From NCBI GenBank assembly GCA_030447945.1, contig JAUJNV010000077.1:1-12875 (forward strand): DNA of 12,875 bases, given 5' to 3'. The DNA is from Fimbriimonas sp. GTDB taxonomy: Bacteria > Armatimonadota > Fimbriimonadia > Fimbriimonadales > Fimbriimonadaceae. Positions 1 through 8,345 of the stretch are shown piece by piece. A model generated the notes under the pieces. The model searched no databases, had not been told where the DNA came from, and was given only the letters and a program-made list of their open reading frames with translations. The stretch's first letter is position 1, and each line of letters opens with the position of its first letter. Position numbers and translations under genes: made by a program.

Positions 1-24
1 ATAGCGGCCGTTTGTGCGAAAAAG

Positions 25-92
25 TGTTAAGTGTTGAGCATTGAGTCTTGAGGGAAAGGGCTCCGGTCCCAACACTCAACATTCAACACTCC
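25..92. repeat. Heptad inverted repeat 1 (TGTTGAG type)
   Basis: The left arm is four tandem 7-mers at 25-52: TGTTAAG, TGTTGAG, CATTGAG, TCTTGAG. The right arm at 68-88 holds the complementary units CCCAACA, CTCAACA, TTCAACA and continues with CTC. The arms are separated by about 15 bases (GGAAAGGGCTCCGGT). The whole can fold into a long imperfect hairpin. It lies upstream of the RDD gene, about 50 bases before its start. It has the same architecture as the elements at 10313-10407 and 11279-11412 but a different unit. No coding potential is apparent. Function is unknown; a transcript-end hairpin for a gene to the left of the window is one possibility. Confidence 0.75.
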
Positions 93-138
93 TCATCGGC
101 GGAATCCACCTGCCCGCCGCACCCGGTAACCTCTAGGG

Positions 139-888
139 GTGGACAACAGCCTCGCCGTCCTCAGTCCGGAAAAGACCATCATCACCTACCGGCTCGCCGG
201 TTTGGGAGCGCGCATTCTCGCGCACATCCTCGACGTGCTGATCGTGATCGCGCTCCTCATCGCTTTTAGCACCATCGTCTCGTTCACGCTCCTCTTGCTC
301 GAGCCTGGCCTGGGGACCGCCGCCCTGATGATCGGCATCTCCATCGTCATCCCCTTCGGCTACTTCGTGCTCCTGGAAGGCCTCTGGAACGGCCAGACGC
401 TGGGCAAGAAGGCGCTCGGAATACGGGTCCGCATGGCCGACGGCACCCCCATCACTTTCGGATCGGCGCTCGGGCGAAACGTGCTGCGCATCGCCGATTT
501 TCTCCCCTCCTTCTACTTCATGGGCCTGCTCGCCATCTTCTCCACGCCGCGCGCACAACGGCTGGGGGACCTCGTCGCCAACACGGTGGTCTGCTACGAG
601 CGCCGCGGCATCGCCCGGTTCGCCCCCGCGCCGCACATCATCGCGCAGCATCCCTTGGAGCCCCACGTGGGCGAGCTGCGGGGGATGACGCCCGAGGAGT
701 ACGCCGCCCTCCGGCGTCTCTGCGACCGCTTCCCAGAGCTCGCTACGGTCGTCCAGGACCGCCTCCTCGCAGACGTCTGGAGTCCCATCGCCGAGCGGCG
801 CGCGGTACCCAGCCTGCCGAACGTTCACCCGATCTACCTCGCCGAGGCCGTCGTCATGAAGTACGGGCGTAAGCACGGGATGCTATGA
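139..888 (+). CDS. RDD family membrane protein
   Basis: This 249-residue protein has an N-terminal RDD domain: the first conserved Arg (R25, in GARILAHILD), an Asp (D32), two hydrophobic segments at about 30-54 and 61-80, the characteristic WNGQTLGKKALGIRV block (83-97), RNVLRIAD (113-120), a third hydrophobic stretch (121-135) and the closing QRLGDLVANTVV (140-151). The last 100 residues are hydrophilic and probably cytoplasmic. RDD proteins are small integral membrane proteins, mostly of unknown role; some are linked to transport or ion exchange. The GTG start at 139 is chosen because it precedes the conserved domain by a normal distance, but the Shine-Dalgarno sequence is poor (AGGGG abuts the start). 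The gene is intact. It lies upstream of recF on the same strand, with a 260-bp gap, so co-transcription is uncertain. Confidence 0.85.
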   Translation: MDNSLAVLSPEKTIITYRLAGLGARILAHILDVLIVIALLIAFSTIVSFTLLLLEPGLGTAALMIGISIVIPFGYFVLLEGLWNGQTLGKKALGIRVRMADGTPITFGSALGRNVLRIADFLPSFYFMGLLAIFSTPRAQRLGDLVANTVVCYERRGIARFAPAPHIIAQHPLEPHVGELRGMTPEEYAALRRLCDRFPELATVVQDRLLADVWSPIAERRAVPSLPNVHPIYLAEAVVMKYGRKHGML

Positions 889-941
889 CCGGACCAATCC
901 CCAAAATGGGCACGATCGATGGGGAGACGGAGGGGAAAGAA

Positions 942-1160
942 GTGGATAGCCTTTTCGGTGGGGAGAAGAGACCCCCGCCGGTGGACAGAAACTCCGCTTA
1001 TCCCCATCGTTTCCCACAGCGCCTAAATCTTGGACTGGCGCGGTCCCAGGTTCAAAACGGGGCGATTAGGGCCCGTGTCAGAGGGTCCCTTCGAGGGTTT
1101 TCCCCAATATAGTTTCCCTTAATAGTAACGGTAAAGTTAATAGAGAGCTTGAAAGTTAGA
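942..1160. other. Intergenic region with DnaA-box-like words and A+T-rich block; possible origin or recF promoter region
   Basis: The space between the RDD gene and recF contains several near matches to the DnaA box TTATCCACA. On the plus strand these are TTATCCCCA (998-1006, one mismatch), TTTCCCACA (1010-1018) and TTTTCCCCA (1098-1106); the last two each differ by one base from the TTTTCCACA variant. Weaker minus-strand relatives are GTGGATAGC (942-950) and GTGGACAGA (981-989). They are followed by 1106-1160, about 70% A+T by my count in otherwise GC-rich DNA. recF often sits beside oriC with dnaA and dnaN, but neither of those is in the window. TATAGT at 1108-1113 could be a -10 for recF, although no good -35 is visible. 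Treat as a candidate only. Confidence 0.3.
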
Positions 1161-2273
1161 GAGGAGAGTGTGGAAGACGCCGCGACCGGAGTCGCGCGGG
1201 TGACCCTGGAAGGGTTTCGGAATTACGAGTCCTTGGATCTCACTCTCTCCCCGGGCTTCAACGTCCTGTCCGGCCCGAACGCGCAGGGCAAGACGAACTT
1301 CTTGGAGGCGCTCTATCTCCTCTCGACTACCCGCCTGCTACGAGGCCAGCGCGATGCGGAGGCGGTGCGCGAGGGTTCGGAGCGTGCGGTCGCCTCCGCC
1401 GAATTGTTCGTCACCGGCACGAGGCTGGGCATCGTCCTCCAGCGTGGCGTTCGCAAGCGGGCGACGCTCAACGGCCTGGGCATCCCGCGAGCCTCGGACC
1501 TCATCGGGCGCCTGCCCAGCGTGTGCGTGAGCTCGCTGGACATGACGATCGTGAAGGGCGAGCCCACGGATCGCCGGATGTTCCTCGATCTGGAGCTCTC
1601 CGGCCTCTACCCGGCTTACCTGCGCCACTTCACGCTCTACAAGCGCGCGCTGGAGCAGCGGAACGCCCTCCTGCGGGACGCACGGGAGTGGCTCCAGCCC
1701 CCGGAGACCTACGAGCCGTGGGAGGAGCAGCTCTCGGTCCACGGGGCGGCGCTCCGCGTGGCGCGCAGGGCTTTCCTCGACCGCCTGGGGCCGAAGACGG
1801 CGGCGGTTCACGCCGGCATGGGCGAAGGCGAGCGGTTGCGGCTGGAGTACGCGCCCAAGGACCCCGCCGATACGCCGGAGGCACTGCGGGAAGCCCTCGC
1901 CGCCTCCCGCGGGGTAGACGTGGCGCGGGGCGGGACGAGCGCGGGGCCGCACCGGGACGAGCTGCTGATCGAGGTGGACGGACGGGACGCCCGGCTCTAT
2001 GGCTCGCAGGGGCAGCAGCGCACGAGCGTGATCTCCCTGAAGCTGGCGACGCTGGAGGTAGCCCGCGAGGAGCTGGGGATCCCGCCTTTGCTCCTGCTCG
2101 ACGACATCTTCGCGGACCTCGACGGCCGGAGGCGCGCGCTTCTCGTCGAAACGGTACTGGAGAAGGCGGGCCAAGCCGTACTCACCTGTACGGAGCCGGA
2201 GGCGGCCGGAGAACGGATTCTGAGGGAGGCCAAGGTGTTCGAGGTGTGCGCGGGGAGGATCGCGGAGGCGTGA
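1149..2273 (+). CDS. recF: DNA replication and repair protein RecF
   Basis: RecF is an SMC-like ATPase that helps load RecA at single-strand gaps with RecO and RecR. This 374-residue frame is close to the usual 360-380. It shows the N-terminal FRNYESLDL motif (23-31), Walker A GPNAQGKT (42-49), the RecF-typical TSAGPHRDEL (263-272), the ABC signature SQGQQR (286-291) and Walker B LLLLDDIFADLD (314-325). All ATPase elements are present and the frame is unbroken. The TTG at 1149 gives the longest frame. An in-frame GTG at 1170 lies just after GAGGAG (1161-1166), and a GTG at 1200 lies after a GGAG but would trim the first strand of the fold. I consider 1149 or 1170 most likely. The stop overlaps the start of the DUF721 gene by 4 bp (GTGA), so the two are translationally coupled. 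Confidence 0.95.
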   Translation: MKVREESVEDAATGVARVTLEGFRNYESLDLTLSPGFNVLSGPNAQGKTNFLEALYLLSTTRLLRGQRDAEAVREGSERAVASAELFVTGTRLGIVLQRGVRKRATLNGLGIPRASDLIGRLPSVCVSSLDMTIVKGEPTDRRMFLDLELSGLYPAYLRHFTLYKRALEQRNALLRDAREWLQPPETYEPWEEQLSVHGAALRVARRAFLDRLGPKTAAVHAGMGEGERLRLEYAPKDPADTPEALREALAASRGVDVARGGTSAGPHRDELLIEVDGRDARLYGSQGQQRTSVISLKLATLEVAREELGIPPLLLLDDIFADLDGRRRALLVETVLEKAGQAVLTCTEPEAAGERILREAKVFEVCAGRIAEA

Positions 2274-2686
2274 GGAAGCTGGCCCACGTCCTGCCGAAGG
2301 CGCTGGGGCGCGACGAGGTGCTGCGCACGGCCCGCGCCCAAGCCGTCCTGCGCGACTGGCCCGAGATCGTCGGCTCGGCGCTTGCGGCGCGGTCCCACCC
2401 CGACCGCTTCGGCAAGGGCACGGTCTGGGTCGCGGTGGAGGGCTCGGCGTGGGCGCAGGAGCTGCGCATGATGAAGGAGACCATCCTCGCCCGCCTGCGT
2501 GAGCGCTCCGGCGAGGCGGGGCTCTTCCTGGACGTGCGCTTTGGCGTCCGTCCTCTCCCTTCCCGCGAGGAGCCGATCCTCATCACCTTCGAGGAGGACG
2601 CTTCCCTCCCTCCCGACACGGACCTGAGCATTCGCGAGATCGCGAAGAGGCGGCTGGAGAGATGGAGGCGTGAGGGAGGCCCTTGA
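2270..2686 (+). CDS. DUF721 / DciA-like protein
   Basis: This predicted protein has 138 residues. It has the DUF721 pattern: an N-terminal helix (LAHVLPKALGRDEVL), a core WPEIVGSALAARSHPDRF, then GTVWVAVEGSAWAQELRMMK and IRFG/VRFGVRPLP, with a charged C-terminal tail. DciA, the best studied member, loads or stimulates the replicative helicase DnaB in bacteria that lack DnaC; others are annotated only as DUF721 next to recF or gyrB. The GTG start at 2270 is set by the GTGA overlap with the recF stop and by GGGGAGG at 2252-2258. The frame is open far upstream inside recF, but that upstream part is a shadow of recF. Assignment to DUF721 is firm; helicase loading is inference from the family. Confidence 0.85.
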   Translation: MRKLAHVLPKALGRDEVLRTARAQAVLRDWPEIVGSALAARSHPDRFGKGTVWVAVEGSAWAQELRMMKETILARLRERSGEAGLFLDVRFGVRPLPSREEPILITFEEDASLPPDTDLSIREIAKRRLERWRREGGP

Positions 2687-4985
2687 GCGCCGCCCCGCGC
2701 TGCTGCTGTGCGCGGGCCTGATCCTCGGCCTCACCGCGTCCGCCCACCCCCTCAACCTCCTCTTCCTCCCCCTGTTCCTCTTCGCCGCCAGGACCCTCCC
2801 TGGAACCGCGCTCGTCTCAAGCGCATTCCTACTGGGCCTCCTGCTAGCCCCCAACCCGGCGACCACGATCTTCGAGCGCGAGTACGTGCGCGGCGTCGGC
2901 ACCGTCGCTTCGATGCCTCGCCTCTACGCCTCGCCGGACTCCCGGGGCGACTCTCTCGCGGTCCAGCCGCGGATGACTGTGTGCGACTTGAAGCTCGGAA
3001 GTAGGACGTATCTCCTACAGACTCCCGGCTGGCCTTCGATCGGGTTGGGAGATCGTCTGGAGGTGGCGGGGGTGGCGAAGCCGCTCCGGGAGGGGGAGGA
3101 GTATCTGCTGGTGCGGGGGATTTCGGCCCGCCTGCGGACGGAGAGCGTGCGCGTCGCCCGGCCGGCGGCCTGGCCGTTGCGGCTGGCTTCCCGATGGCGG
3201 CAGGACTTCGTCGCCTTCAGCGGGAGGTCGCTGCCCCCCGCGGCGGCCGCCGACGTGGACGCGATGTGCTTCAACGTCGACACGCTCCTCGACGAGGGCA
3301 CGCGGGAGAGCCTGCGGCGGACGGGGACGGTGCATATCATCTCGGCTTCCGGTCTCCACGCCCTCGCCTTCGCGGTCGCGCTCCAGTGGCTGTTCTCCGC
3401 CCTTCCCGTGCCCCGGACGGTGCAGCTCGCGCTCATCGGGCTCGTGCTGGCGCTCTACGCCTGCGCGGCGGGGCTGCACCCGCCGATCGTGCGCGCGGTC
3501 CTCATCGTGATGCTCGGGTCGTGCGCCTACCTCGTGCGCCGCGAGCCGGATCTCCTCCTCGGCGCTGGGGGCGACAGCGACGCTCTACCTGCTCTGGAAG
3601 CCGGTCTCCGTCTACGATTTGGGCTTCCAGCTCTCCTTCGTCACCGTCGCCGCCTTCGCCCTCTTCCTCCACCACGACGAGGATGCCCCGAGAAGGCCCT
3701 TGAACGCCTCACACGACGTCGGGAGCCTCACCGGGCGACGGTAGTGGCGACGCTCGCCACGATGCCCCTGCTGGCCACGTCTTCGGGACCGTGTCGGTGG
3801 TGGCCGTGATCGCGAACGTGCTCGTGCTGGCGGCGGTCAGCGTATCGATCGTGGCCGCGATGGTCGCGCACGCCGTCTCGGCGTTCCTGCCGGCTTGGCG
3901 CAGGGCGCGCGATGGGCCTGGTCGTCTCGCCGCTCGTGAACTGGCTCCGCACTTCGTGGAGGGCATGGGCAGCCCGGCGTGGGCGATGGCGCGCGTTCCG
4001 CACTTCGACGCCTACTGGCTGCCCCTTTATCTACGGCGCGATGCTTCTCACCTGGAGGAGGCGCATTGTCCAGCCCTAGCCCTGAACCGATCCCCGGACC
4101 GAGGCTGGAACCGATCTGGGACCGCGCTCGTCCCGAGCGCTCTGGAAGCCCTTCTGGGGGCCTCACCTGCATCGTTGCCGGTGCCCTGCTGGGCCTCTCG
4201 ATCCCCGAGCCGACGAGCCTCACCTTCCTCGCCGTCGGCCAAGGCGACTGCGCCGTCTTCCGCCACCGGGCACCACGATCCTCGTCGATGCCGGCCCCTC
4301 AACCCGATCCGAAGGAGCAGGCGCGGCTTCGACGCCGGCGAACGGATCGTCGTCCCGAAGCTCCGCGCCATGGGCGTCCGCTCCGTCGACCTGATCCTGC
4401 TCACCCACCCGGACGCCGACCACGTGGGCGGCACGGGAGCGGTCTTACGCGAGTACCCCCACGCCCGGCTTGCCGCCTCGGCCGCGTTCCGACGCACCAA
4501 GGCTTCCTCGCGGATCTCGCGATCTGGGGCGTCGAGCCCGAGCGCGTTCTGTGGCTCCCTCCCAGAGCCGCCTCCGCATCGGCGACTTCTCCGCCTGCTC
4601 GCCCCTCTGCCCTTCCCTGCCGCCGGGCGGTGAGGAGCCAACGAGGGCTCGGTCTTCCTGCATCTCCAGAGTCAAACGCCTCCGCGATGCTCACGGGCGC
4701 GCTTCCACCGACGTGGAGGCCCGCATGGCGCCCTTCGCCGACTGGAGCGCGCAGGTCCTCAAGGCGGGCCACCACGGCAGCCGCACCTCGACGGGCGAGG
4801 CATGGCTACGAGAGGTGCGCCCCCAGGCTGTCGTCCTGAGCTGCGGCCGCGACAACAGCTACGGCCACCCCCACCCCTCGGTCCTCGCCACCATCGGCCG
4901 CCAAGGCGCGCAGGCGATGAGGACCGACCGCGAGGGCGACATCACGTTCGTGATCGAAGGGGGTAGGTTCGCGCGGAAGAAGTAG
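2670..4985 (+). pseudogene. comEC: ComEC/Rec2 competence DNA channel, frame broken at many points
   Basis: ComEC is the inner-membrane channel that imports single-stranded DNA during transformation. The first 300 residues (GTG at 2670, overlapping the DUF721 gene by 17 bp) are intact: N-terminal hydrophobic segments, a DUF4131-like region, then the competence domain with HIISASGLH near residue 222. After that the family sequence hops frames: LLWKPVSVYDLGFQLSF from about 3585; VATLATMPLLATS near 3745; VAVIANVLVLAAVSVSIVA near 3800; FVEGMGSPAW near 3955; GAMLLTWRRRIVQ near 4037. The metallo-beta-lactamase part follows as LTFLAVGQGDCAVF near 4220, LLTHPDADHVGG near 4398, VLKAGHHGSRTS near 4755 and a C-terminus ending at 4985. 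I count at least ten frame changes, several at short homopolymers such as the five Gs near 3567. Total length fits ComEC, so the gene appears complete apart from indels. It is either a sequencing artefact or a decaying gene. Confidence 0.85.
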
Positions 4986-5040
4986 CTCCGGACCCCCTCC
5001 TCAAAGTGGTTCGTCTTTGAGGAGGGGGTCCGGAGCTACT
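4981..5040. terminator. 26-bp perfect inverted repeat between convergent comEC and valS
   Basis: Arms at 4981-5006 and 5015-5040 are exact reverse complements, with an 8-base loop (TGGTTCGT). The arm begins AGTAGCTCCGGACCCCCTCC. The comEC stop TAG (4983-4985) lies in the left arm, and the valS stop (5036-5038, minus strand) lies at the mirror-image place in the right arm. Both transcripts would therefore end in a very stable hairpin. No T tract follows on either strand, so classic Rho-independent termination is not clear. A mobile palindrome (REP- or MITE-like) inserted at the gene ends is an alternative. Confidence 0.8.
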
Positions 5041-7627
5041 CAAACAACCTTCGGCGTTCCCGGGACTTCTCCAGGCTGCTTTGGAGCTCCTCGGCCGCGG
5101 CTCGTTCGCGCTCCACGACCTCCGGCTTGGCCCGCTCGACGAAGGAGGGGTTTGCCAGGCGTGTGCGCAGCTTGGCCAGCTCCTCCTCGATCTTGACGGT
5201 CTCCTTCTCGAGCCGCCCGAGCATCTTCTCCGTGTCCACCACACCGTCCAGCGGGAGGTGGATATCGACACCTTCGGCGGTGGTCGAGATGAACTTTGTC
5301 CCCGCGGAGGGCCGCCCGTGGCGGAGCTCCGTGACCCAGCCTTGGGAGGCGAGGATCGCCTCGCCTCCCGCAAGCTCGCCCTCGTAGTAGGCCACCGGCA
5401 CCGTCCGCATCGCGGCGATCTCCAGGTCGGCGCGCAGGGCGTGCAGGGCCCGCGTGACCTCGAACGCCCGCTGCACGCGCGCCTCCTCATCCGGCTGGTG
5501 GAACGATTCCGGCAGCGACGGCCACGGGGCGGACATCACGAACGGCGCCTTATCCCGCGTGGGCAGGTGCGAGTACAGCTCCTCTGTCAGGTGGGGCATC
5601 ACCGGGTGCATCATCCGCAGGAAGGCGTCGAGCGCGGTGAGCAAGACCCACTGCGGCGTCTTCCCGACCAACGGGTCCGTCAGGCGGCTCTTGCTCACTT
5701 CGATATACCAATCGCACAGCTCTGACCAGAAAAACCGGTACAGAGCCGCGCACGCGTCTTGCGGGAGGAACCCGTCGTACGCCTCGCGCACGGCCTTCTC
5801 CGTCGCGTACAGCCGCGAGAGGAGCCACTTGTCCACCGCCTCCAGCTCGCCTGGCCCCTCCGGCACCTCGGAGACGTTCATCAGCACGAACCGCGAGGCG
5901 TTCCAGAGCTTGTTCGCGAGGTTCCGCGCCTCCTCCACGCGCCGCTCGGAGTAGCGGATGTCCTGGTTCTCGCCCGTCTGCGCGAGGAGGGTCCAGCGCA
6001 GGGCGTCGGCGCCGACGGTCTCGAGGACCCCCATCGGGTCGACGCCAGTGCCCAGCGACTTGCTCATCCGCTGGCCCTTCTCGTTGAGCACGGTGGCGTA
6101 GATCACCACGTCCTCGAACGGGCGCTTGCCCGTGAGGTCGTAGCTCATCATCGCCATCCGCGCGACCCAGAGGTTGATGATGTTACGGTCGGTAATGAGG
6201 GTGCTGGTAGGGAAAAACCGTTCCATATCCTCCGTTTGGGCGGGCCAGCCGAGCGTGGCGAAGGGCCACAGGCCCGAGGAGAACCAGGTGTCCAGCACGT
6301 CCTCGTCCTGCCGCACCATCGGCCGCCCCGCCTTCTGCTCGGCCTCCTCTTGCGAGAGCGCCGCCGTCGCGTTGCCGTCCGCGTCGTAGTACACGGGAAT
6401 CCGCTGGCCCCACCAGAGCTGGCGGCTCACGCACCACTCGCGGATGTTCTCCATCCAGTCGAGGAAGATCCGCTCGTACCGCTCCGGGTGGAACTTCACT
6501 TCGCCCCGCTTCACCGCCTCCACAACGGGCGCGGCGAGCTTGGGCTGGTCGCAGAACCACTGCTCCGAGAGCAGCGGCTCGATCGGCTCCCCGCTCCGCT
6601 CGCTGATCGCCAGCGGGATGTCGTGGTCCTCCGTCTTCTCCAGGAGCCCTTGCGCCTCCAGGTCCTCCACGACCCGCTTGCGCGCCTCGAACCGGTCCAT
6701 GCCGTCGTAGATCGAGCCGCCCGTGATCCTCGCCCGCTCGTCGATGCAAACGGGCATCGGCAGGTTGTGGCGCGCGCCGACCTGGTAGTCGTTCGGGTCG
6801 TGCGCCGGCGTGATCTTCAGCGCGCCCGTGCCGAAAGCCGGGTCCGGGTACATGTCCGCGATCAGCGGGATCTCGCGCCCGGAGAGGGGGGCGATGAGCA
6901 GCTTTCCTACCAGGGACTTGTACCGTTCATCGCCCGGGTGGACGGCGACCGCCACGTCCGCCAGGATCGTCTCGGGCCGGGTGGTGGCGACGGTGACGTG
7001 TCCGGAGCCGTCGGCGAAGGGGTAGCGGACGTGGTAGAGCTTCCCGCGCACGGTCTTGCGCTCGGTCTCGATGTCGGAGACGCTCGTCTGGAGCGCGGGG
7101 TCCCAGTTCACCACGCGCTTGCCCCGGTAGATCAAGCCCCGGTCGAACCAGTCGACGAACACGCGGTAGACGGACGCGACGTACTCGTCGTCCATCGTGA
7201 ACCGCTGGCGGCTCCAGTCGAAGGCGCACCCGAGGGAGCGGAACTGGTGGAGGATGGTGTCCCCCGACTCCTTGCGCCACTCCCACACGCGCTCCAGGAA
7301 CCCTTCCCGCCCGAGCTGCGCCCCGGAAGTCCCCTGCTACCGGACCGGATACTCCCCAACTCTCTTCGTCACGATAGCTCGCGTGGTCCTGCCCCGGCAG
7401 CACGAGCACGCTCTTCCCGCATCCGCTGGTACCGCCCCAGCAGGTCCTGCAGCGGGTAGCACAGCGCGTGCCCCATGTGGAGCGACCCGGTGATGTTCGG
7501 CGGCGGAATGGTGATGACGTACACGGGCTTCCCCTGTCGTCATCCGGCCCAAGAGGCCCGCCTCTTCCCAGCGGGCGTACCACGTCCCTTCCACCTGCGA
7601 CGCGTCGTAGCGCGTCGGCATCTCCAT
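5036..7627 (-). CDS. valS: Valine--tRNA ligase, N-terminal part frame-broken
   Basis: ValRS charges tRNA-Val with valine and edits mischarged threonine. About 750 C-terminal residues (7288 down to 5036) form one clean frame: [17 protein letters not shown], the editing-domain [17 protein letters not shown], the [17 protein letters not shown] block, the KMSKS-type RMSKSLG (about 6053-6070), the anticodon-binding domain, and a C-terminal coiled-coil arm rich in Glu, Lys and Arg. The N-terminus is present but split: [20 protein letters not shown] from about 7621, [19 protein letters not shown] (HIGH-type HMGH at 7468-7479), then [10 protein letters not shown] and [14 protein letters not shown] in other frames. 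There are roughly four or five frame changes between 7330 and 7550 and an in-frame TAG at 7337-7339. The ATG at 7627 is used here. An ATG at 7635 has a better spaced GGGAGG (7649-7644) but is out of frame. Total length of about 860 residues fits the family. Since valS is essential, indel errors are likely. Confidence 0.93.
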
Positions 7628-7691
7628 TTCTGCATTGTCCCAACCTCCCTTTCCTGTCGCGAAAGTTAGGGACAGGGTACCTGCCGCCCGG

Positions 7692-7706
7692 TTGTACAAT
7701 AGGAGG
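7692..7706 (+). promoter_or_regulatory. Possible -10 box and ribosome binding site ahead of the antitoxin-like gene
   Basis: TACAAT at 7695-7700 differs by one base from the -10 consensus and lies inside the 8-bp palindrome TTGTACAA (7692-7699). It is followed at once by AGGAGG (7701-7706), a strong Shine-Dalgarno sequence. No convincing -35 lies 16-18 bases upstream. The position, in the 80-bp space between divergent valS and the antitoxin-like gene, is right for a promoter and translation start. The -10 and the Shine-Dalgarno sequence are too close to serve the same ordinary transcript, so at most one reading is right. Confidence 0.3.
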
Positions 7707-7710
7707 GGGG

Positions 7711-7913
7711 CTTCGAGATCAGGCTGGAGGGGAGGTGCAACCGGACGGGATGTTGCACCTGTCGGTGCCGAGCGTCCCCCGGGGCGAGTCCGCGTGATCC
7801 TGGAGCCGCTGGAGCCGCTGGAGCCGAAGGAGAGGGTATTAGGGCTGTTTAAGGGCCAGATCGAGATACTTCCAAGTTGGGATGATCCTATCCCTGGTCT
7901 CCCCGGCACATGA
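7711..7913 (+). pseudogene. Antitoxin-like protein upstream of PIN toxin, frame broken
   Basis: A short gene sits directly before the PIN toxin, and its stop overlaps the toxin start as ATGA (7910-7913), the usual coupling of antitoxin to toxin. Pieces that look like one protein run FEIRLEG (7712 on), then VQPDGMLHLSVPSVPRGE in a second frame (from 7735), then GRVRVILEPLEPLEP and VLGLFKGQIEILPSWDDPI in a third frame to the stop. The order 'DG-x-L-x-L ... G-x-RVRV-x-LEPLEP' resembles AF2212/DUF104-like antitoxins. The tail LFKGQIEIL...DDPIPGLP resembles the toxin-binding end of many antitoxins paired with PIN proteins. Two indels are needed, one at the run CCCCCGGGG near 7776-7784. AGGAGG at 7701-7706 is well placed, but no clear start codon survives after it. 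Family assignment is tentative; the role as antitoxin follows from position and overlap. Confidence 0.55.
7800..7826 (+). repeat. Three tandem copies of CTGGAGCCG
   Basis: Three exact 9-bp copies (7800-7808, 7809-7817, 7818-7826) encode Leu-Glu-Pro three times in the antitoxin-like gene. They would form a short linker between its N-terminal part and its toxin-binding tail. Copy number could vary by slippage. Confidence 0.8.
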
Positions 7914-8310
7914 GGGGATACCTCCTCGACACTCACACCTTCTTGTGGGCCGCGAGCGATAGCCCTGAATTACGTCGGACGGCGCGTCAGGTGCTGCGTA
8001 TGCGCTCTACCGTCGCCTACGTCAGCCCCATTAGCCTGTGGGAGATCGCGGTCGCAAACACTCCCAGGGAAGTCTACGGCTCGACTCTACGTTAGATCGG
8101 ATTACGGCGAGGGAGTTCGAGATCAACGGGTACGTCTGGCTACCCATGCATCCCGAACACATCCTTGCCCTCAACCGGCTGCCGTACCCTACTAGTGGGC
8201 ACCAGGATCCGTTCGATCCGATGCTCGTTGCGCAGGCTCAGGTGGAGAGGCTGGAACTCCTCAGCGGCGACGAGGCGCTGGATGCCTATGCTGTAGGCCG
8301 TGTGTGGTGA
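7910..8310 (+). pseudogene. PIN-domain (VapC-type) toxin ribonuclease, one frameshift
   Basis: PIN toxins are Mg-dependent ribonucleases that cut tRNA, rRNA or mRNA when freed from their antitoxin. The first frame starts at the ATG at 7910 and gives MRGYLLDTHTFLW (D7, first acidic metal ligand) and VSPISLWEIAV (E45, second ligand). It then runs off at about 8050 in GGTCGCAAACACTCC. The other frame continues KHSQGSLRLDSTLDRITARE, WLPMHPEHILALNRLP, HQDPFDPMLVAQAQ (the Asp pair, third ligand) and LLSGDEALDAY (last acidic site), ending at 8310. Joined, the protein has about 133 residues, normal for the 'DTHTFLW' PIN subgroup, and every acidic active-site position is kept. The ATGA overlap with the preceding gene marks a toxin-antitoxin operon. 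The single indel by an A triplet may be a read error or a real inactivation of the toxin. Confidence 0.8.
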
Positions 8311-8345
8311 AGCCTGAGTTGGCGAAGGATCCGATAGGCACCCAT

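Noticed and set aside
1036..1070. tRNA T-loop-like GGTTCAAAAC
   Set aside because: No matching acceptor, D or anticodon stems around it; chance resemblance.
885..1112. 75-codon open frame after the RDD gene
   Set aside because: No family resemblance, low-complexity composition, and it overlaps the DnaA-box-like intergenic region; frames this short are expected by chance in GC-rich DNA.
1338..2174. 278-codon minus-strand open frame opposite recF
   Set aside because: Antisense shadow of a well-conserved recF; the composition is typical of GC-rich reverse frames.
3560..4985. Several separate small genes in the comEC region
   Set aside because: Each open frame carries consecutive ComEC segments in the right order (membrane domain, then metallo-beta-lactamase domain), so this is one gene with broken frame.
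5759..7459. 566-codon plus-strand open frame opposite valS
   Set aside because: It is the antisense shadow of valS: long runs of Val, Arg, His, Leu and Pro with no domain, and the minus strand shows clear ValRS motifs.
7628..7700. T-box leader for valS
   Set aside because: The gap upstream of valS is too short and shows no T-box consensus or specifier stem.
7635..7790. Upstream half of the 92-codon frame that ends at 7913, as the antitoxin N-terminus
   Set aside because: The sequence before about residue 48 shows no antitoxin pattern, whereas the neighbouring frames give FEIRLEG and VQPDGMLHLSVPSVP; the frame is open by chance and joins the real one after an indel.
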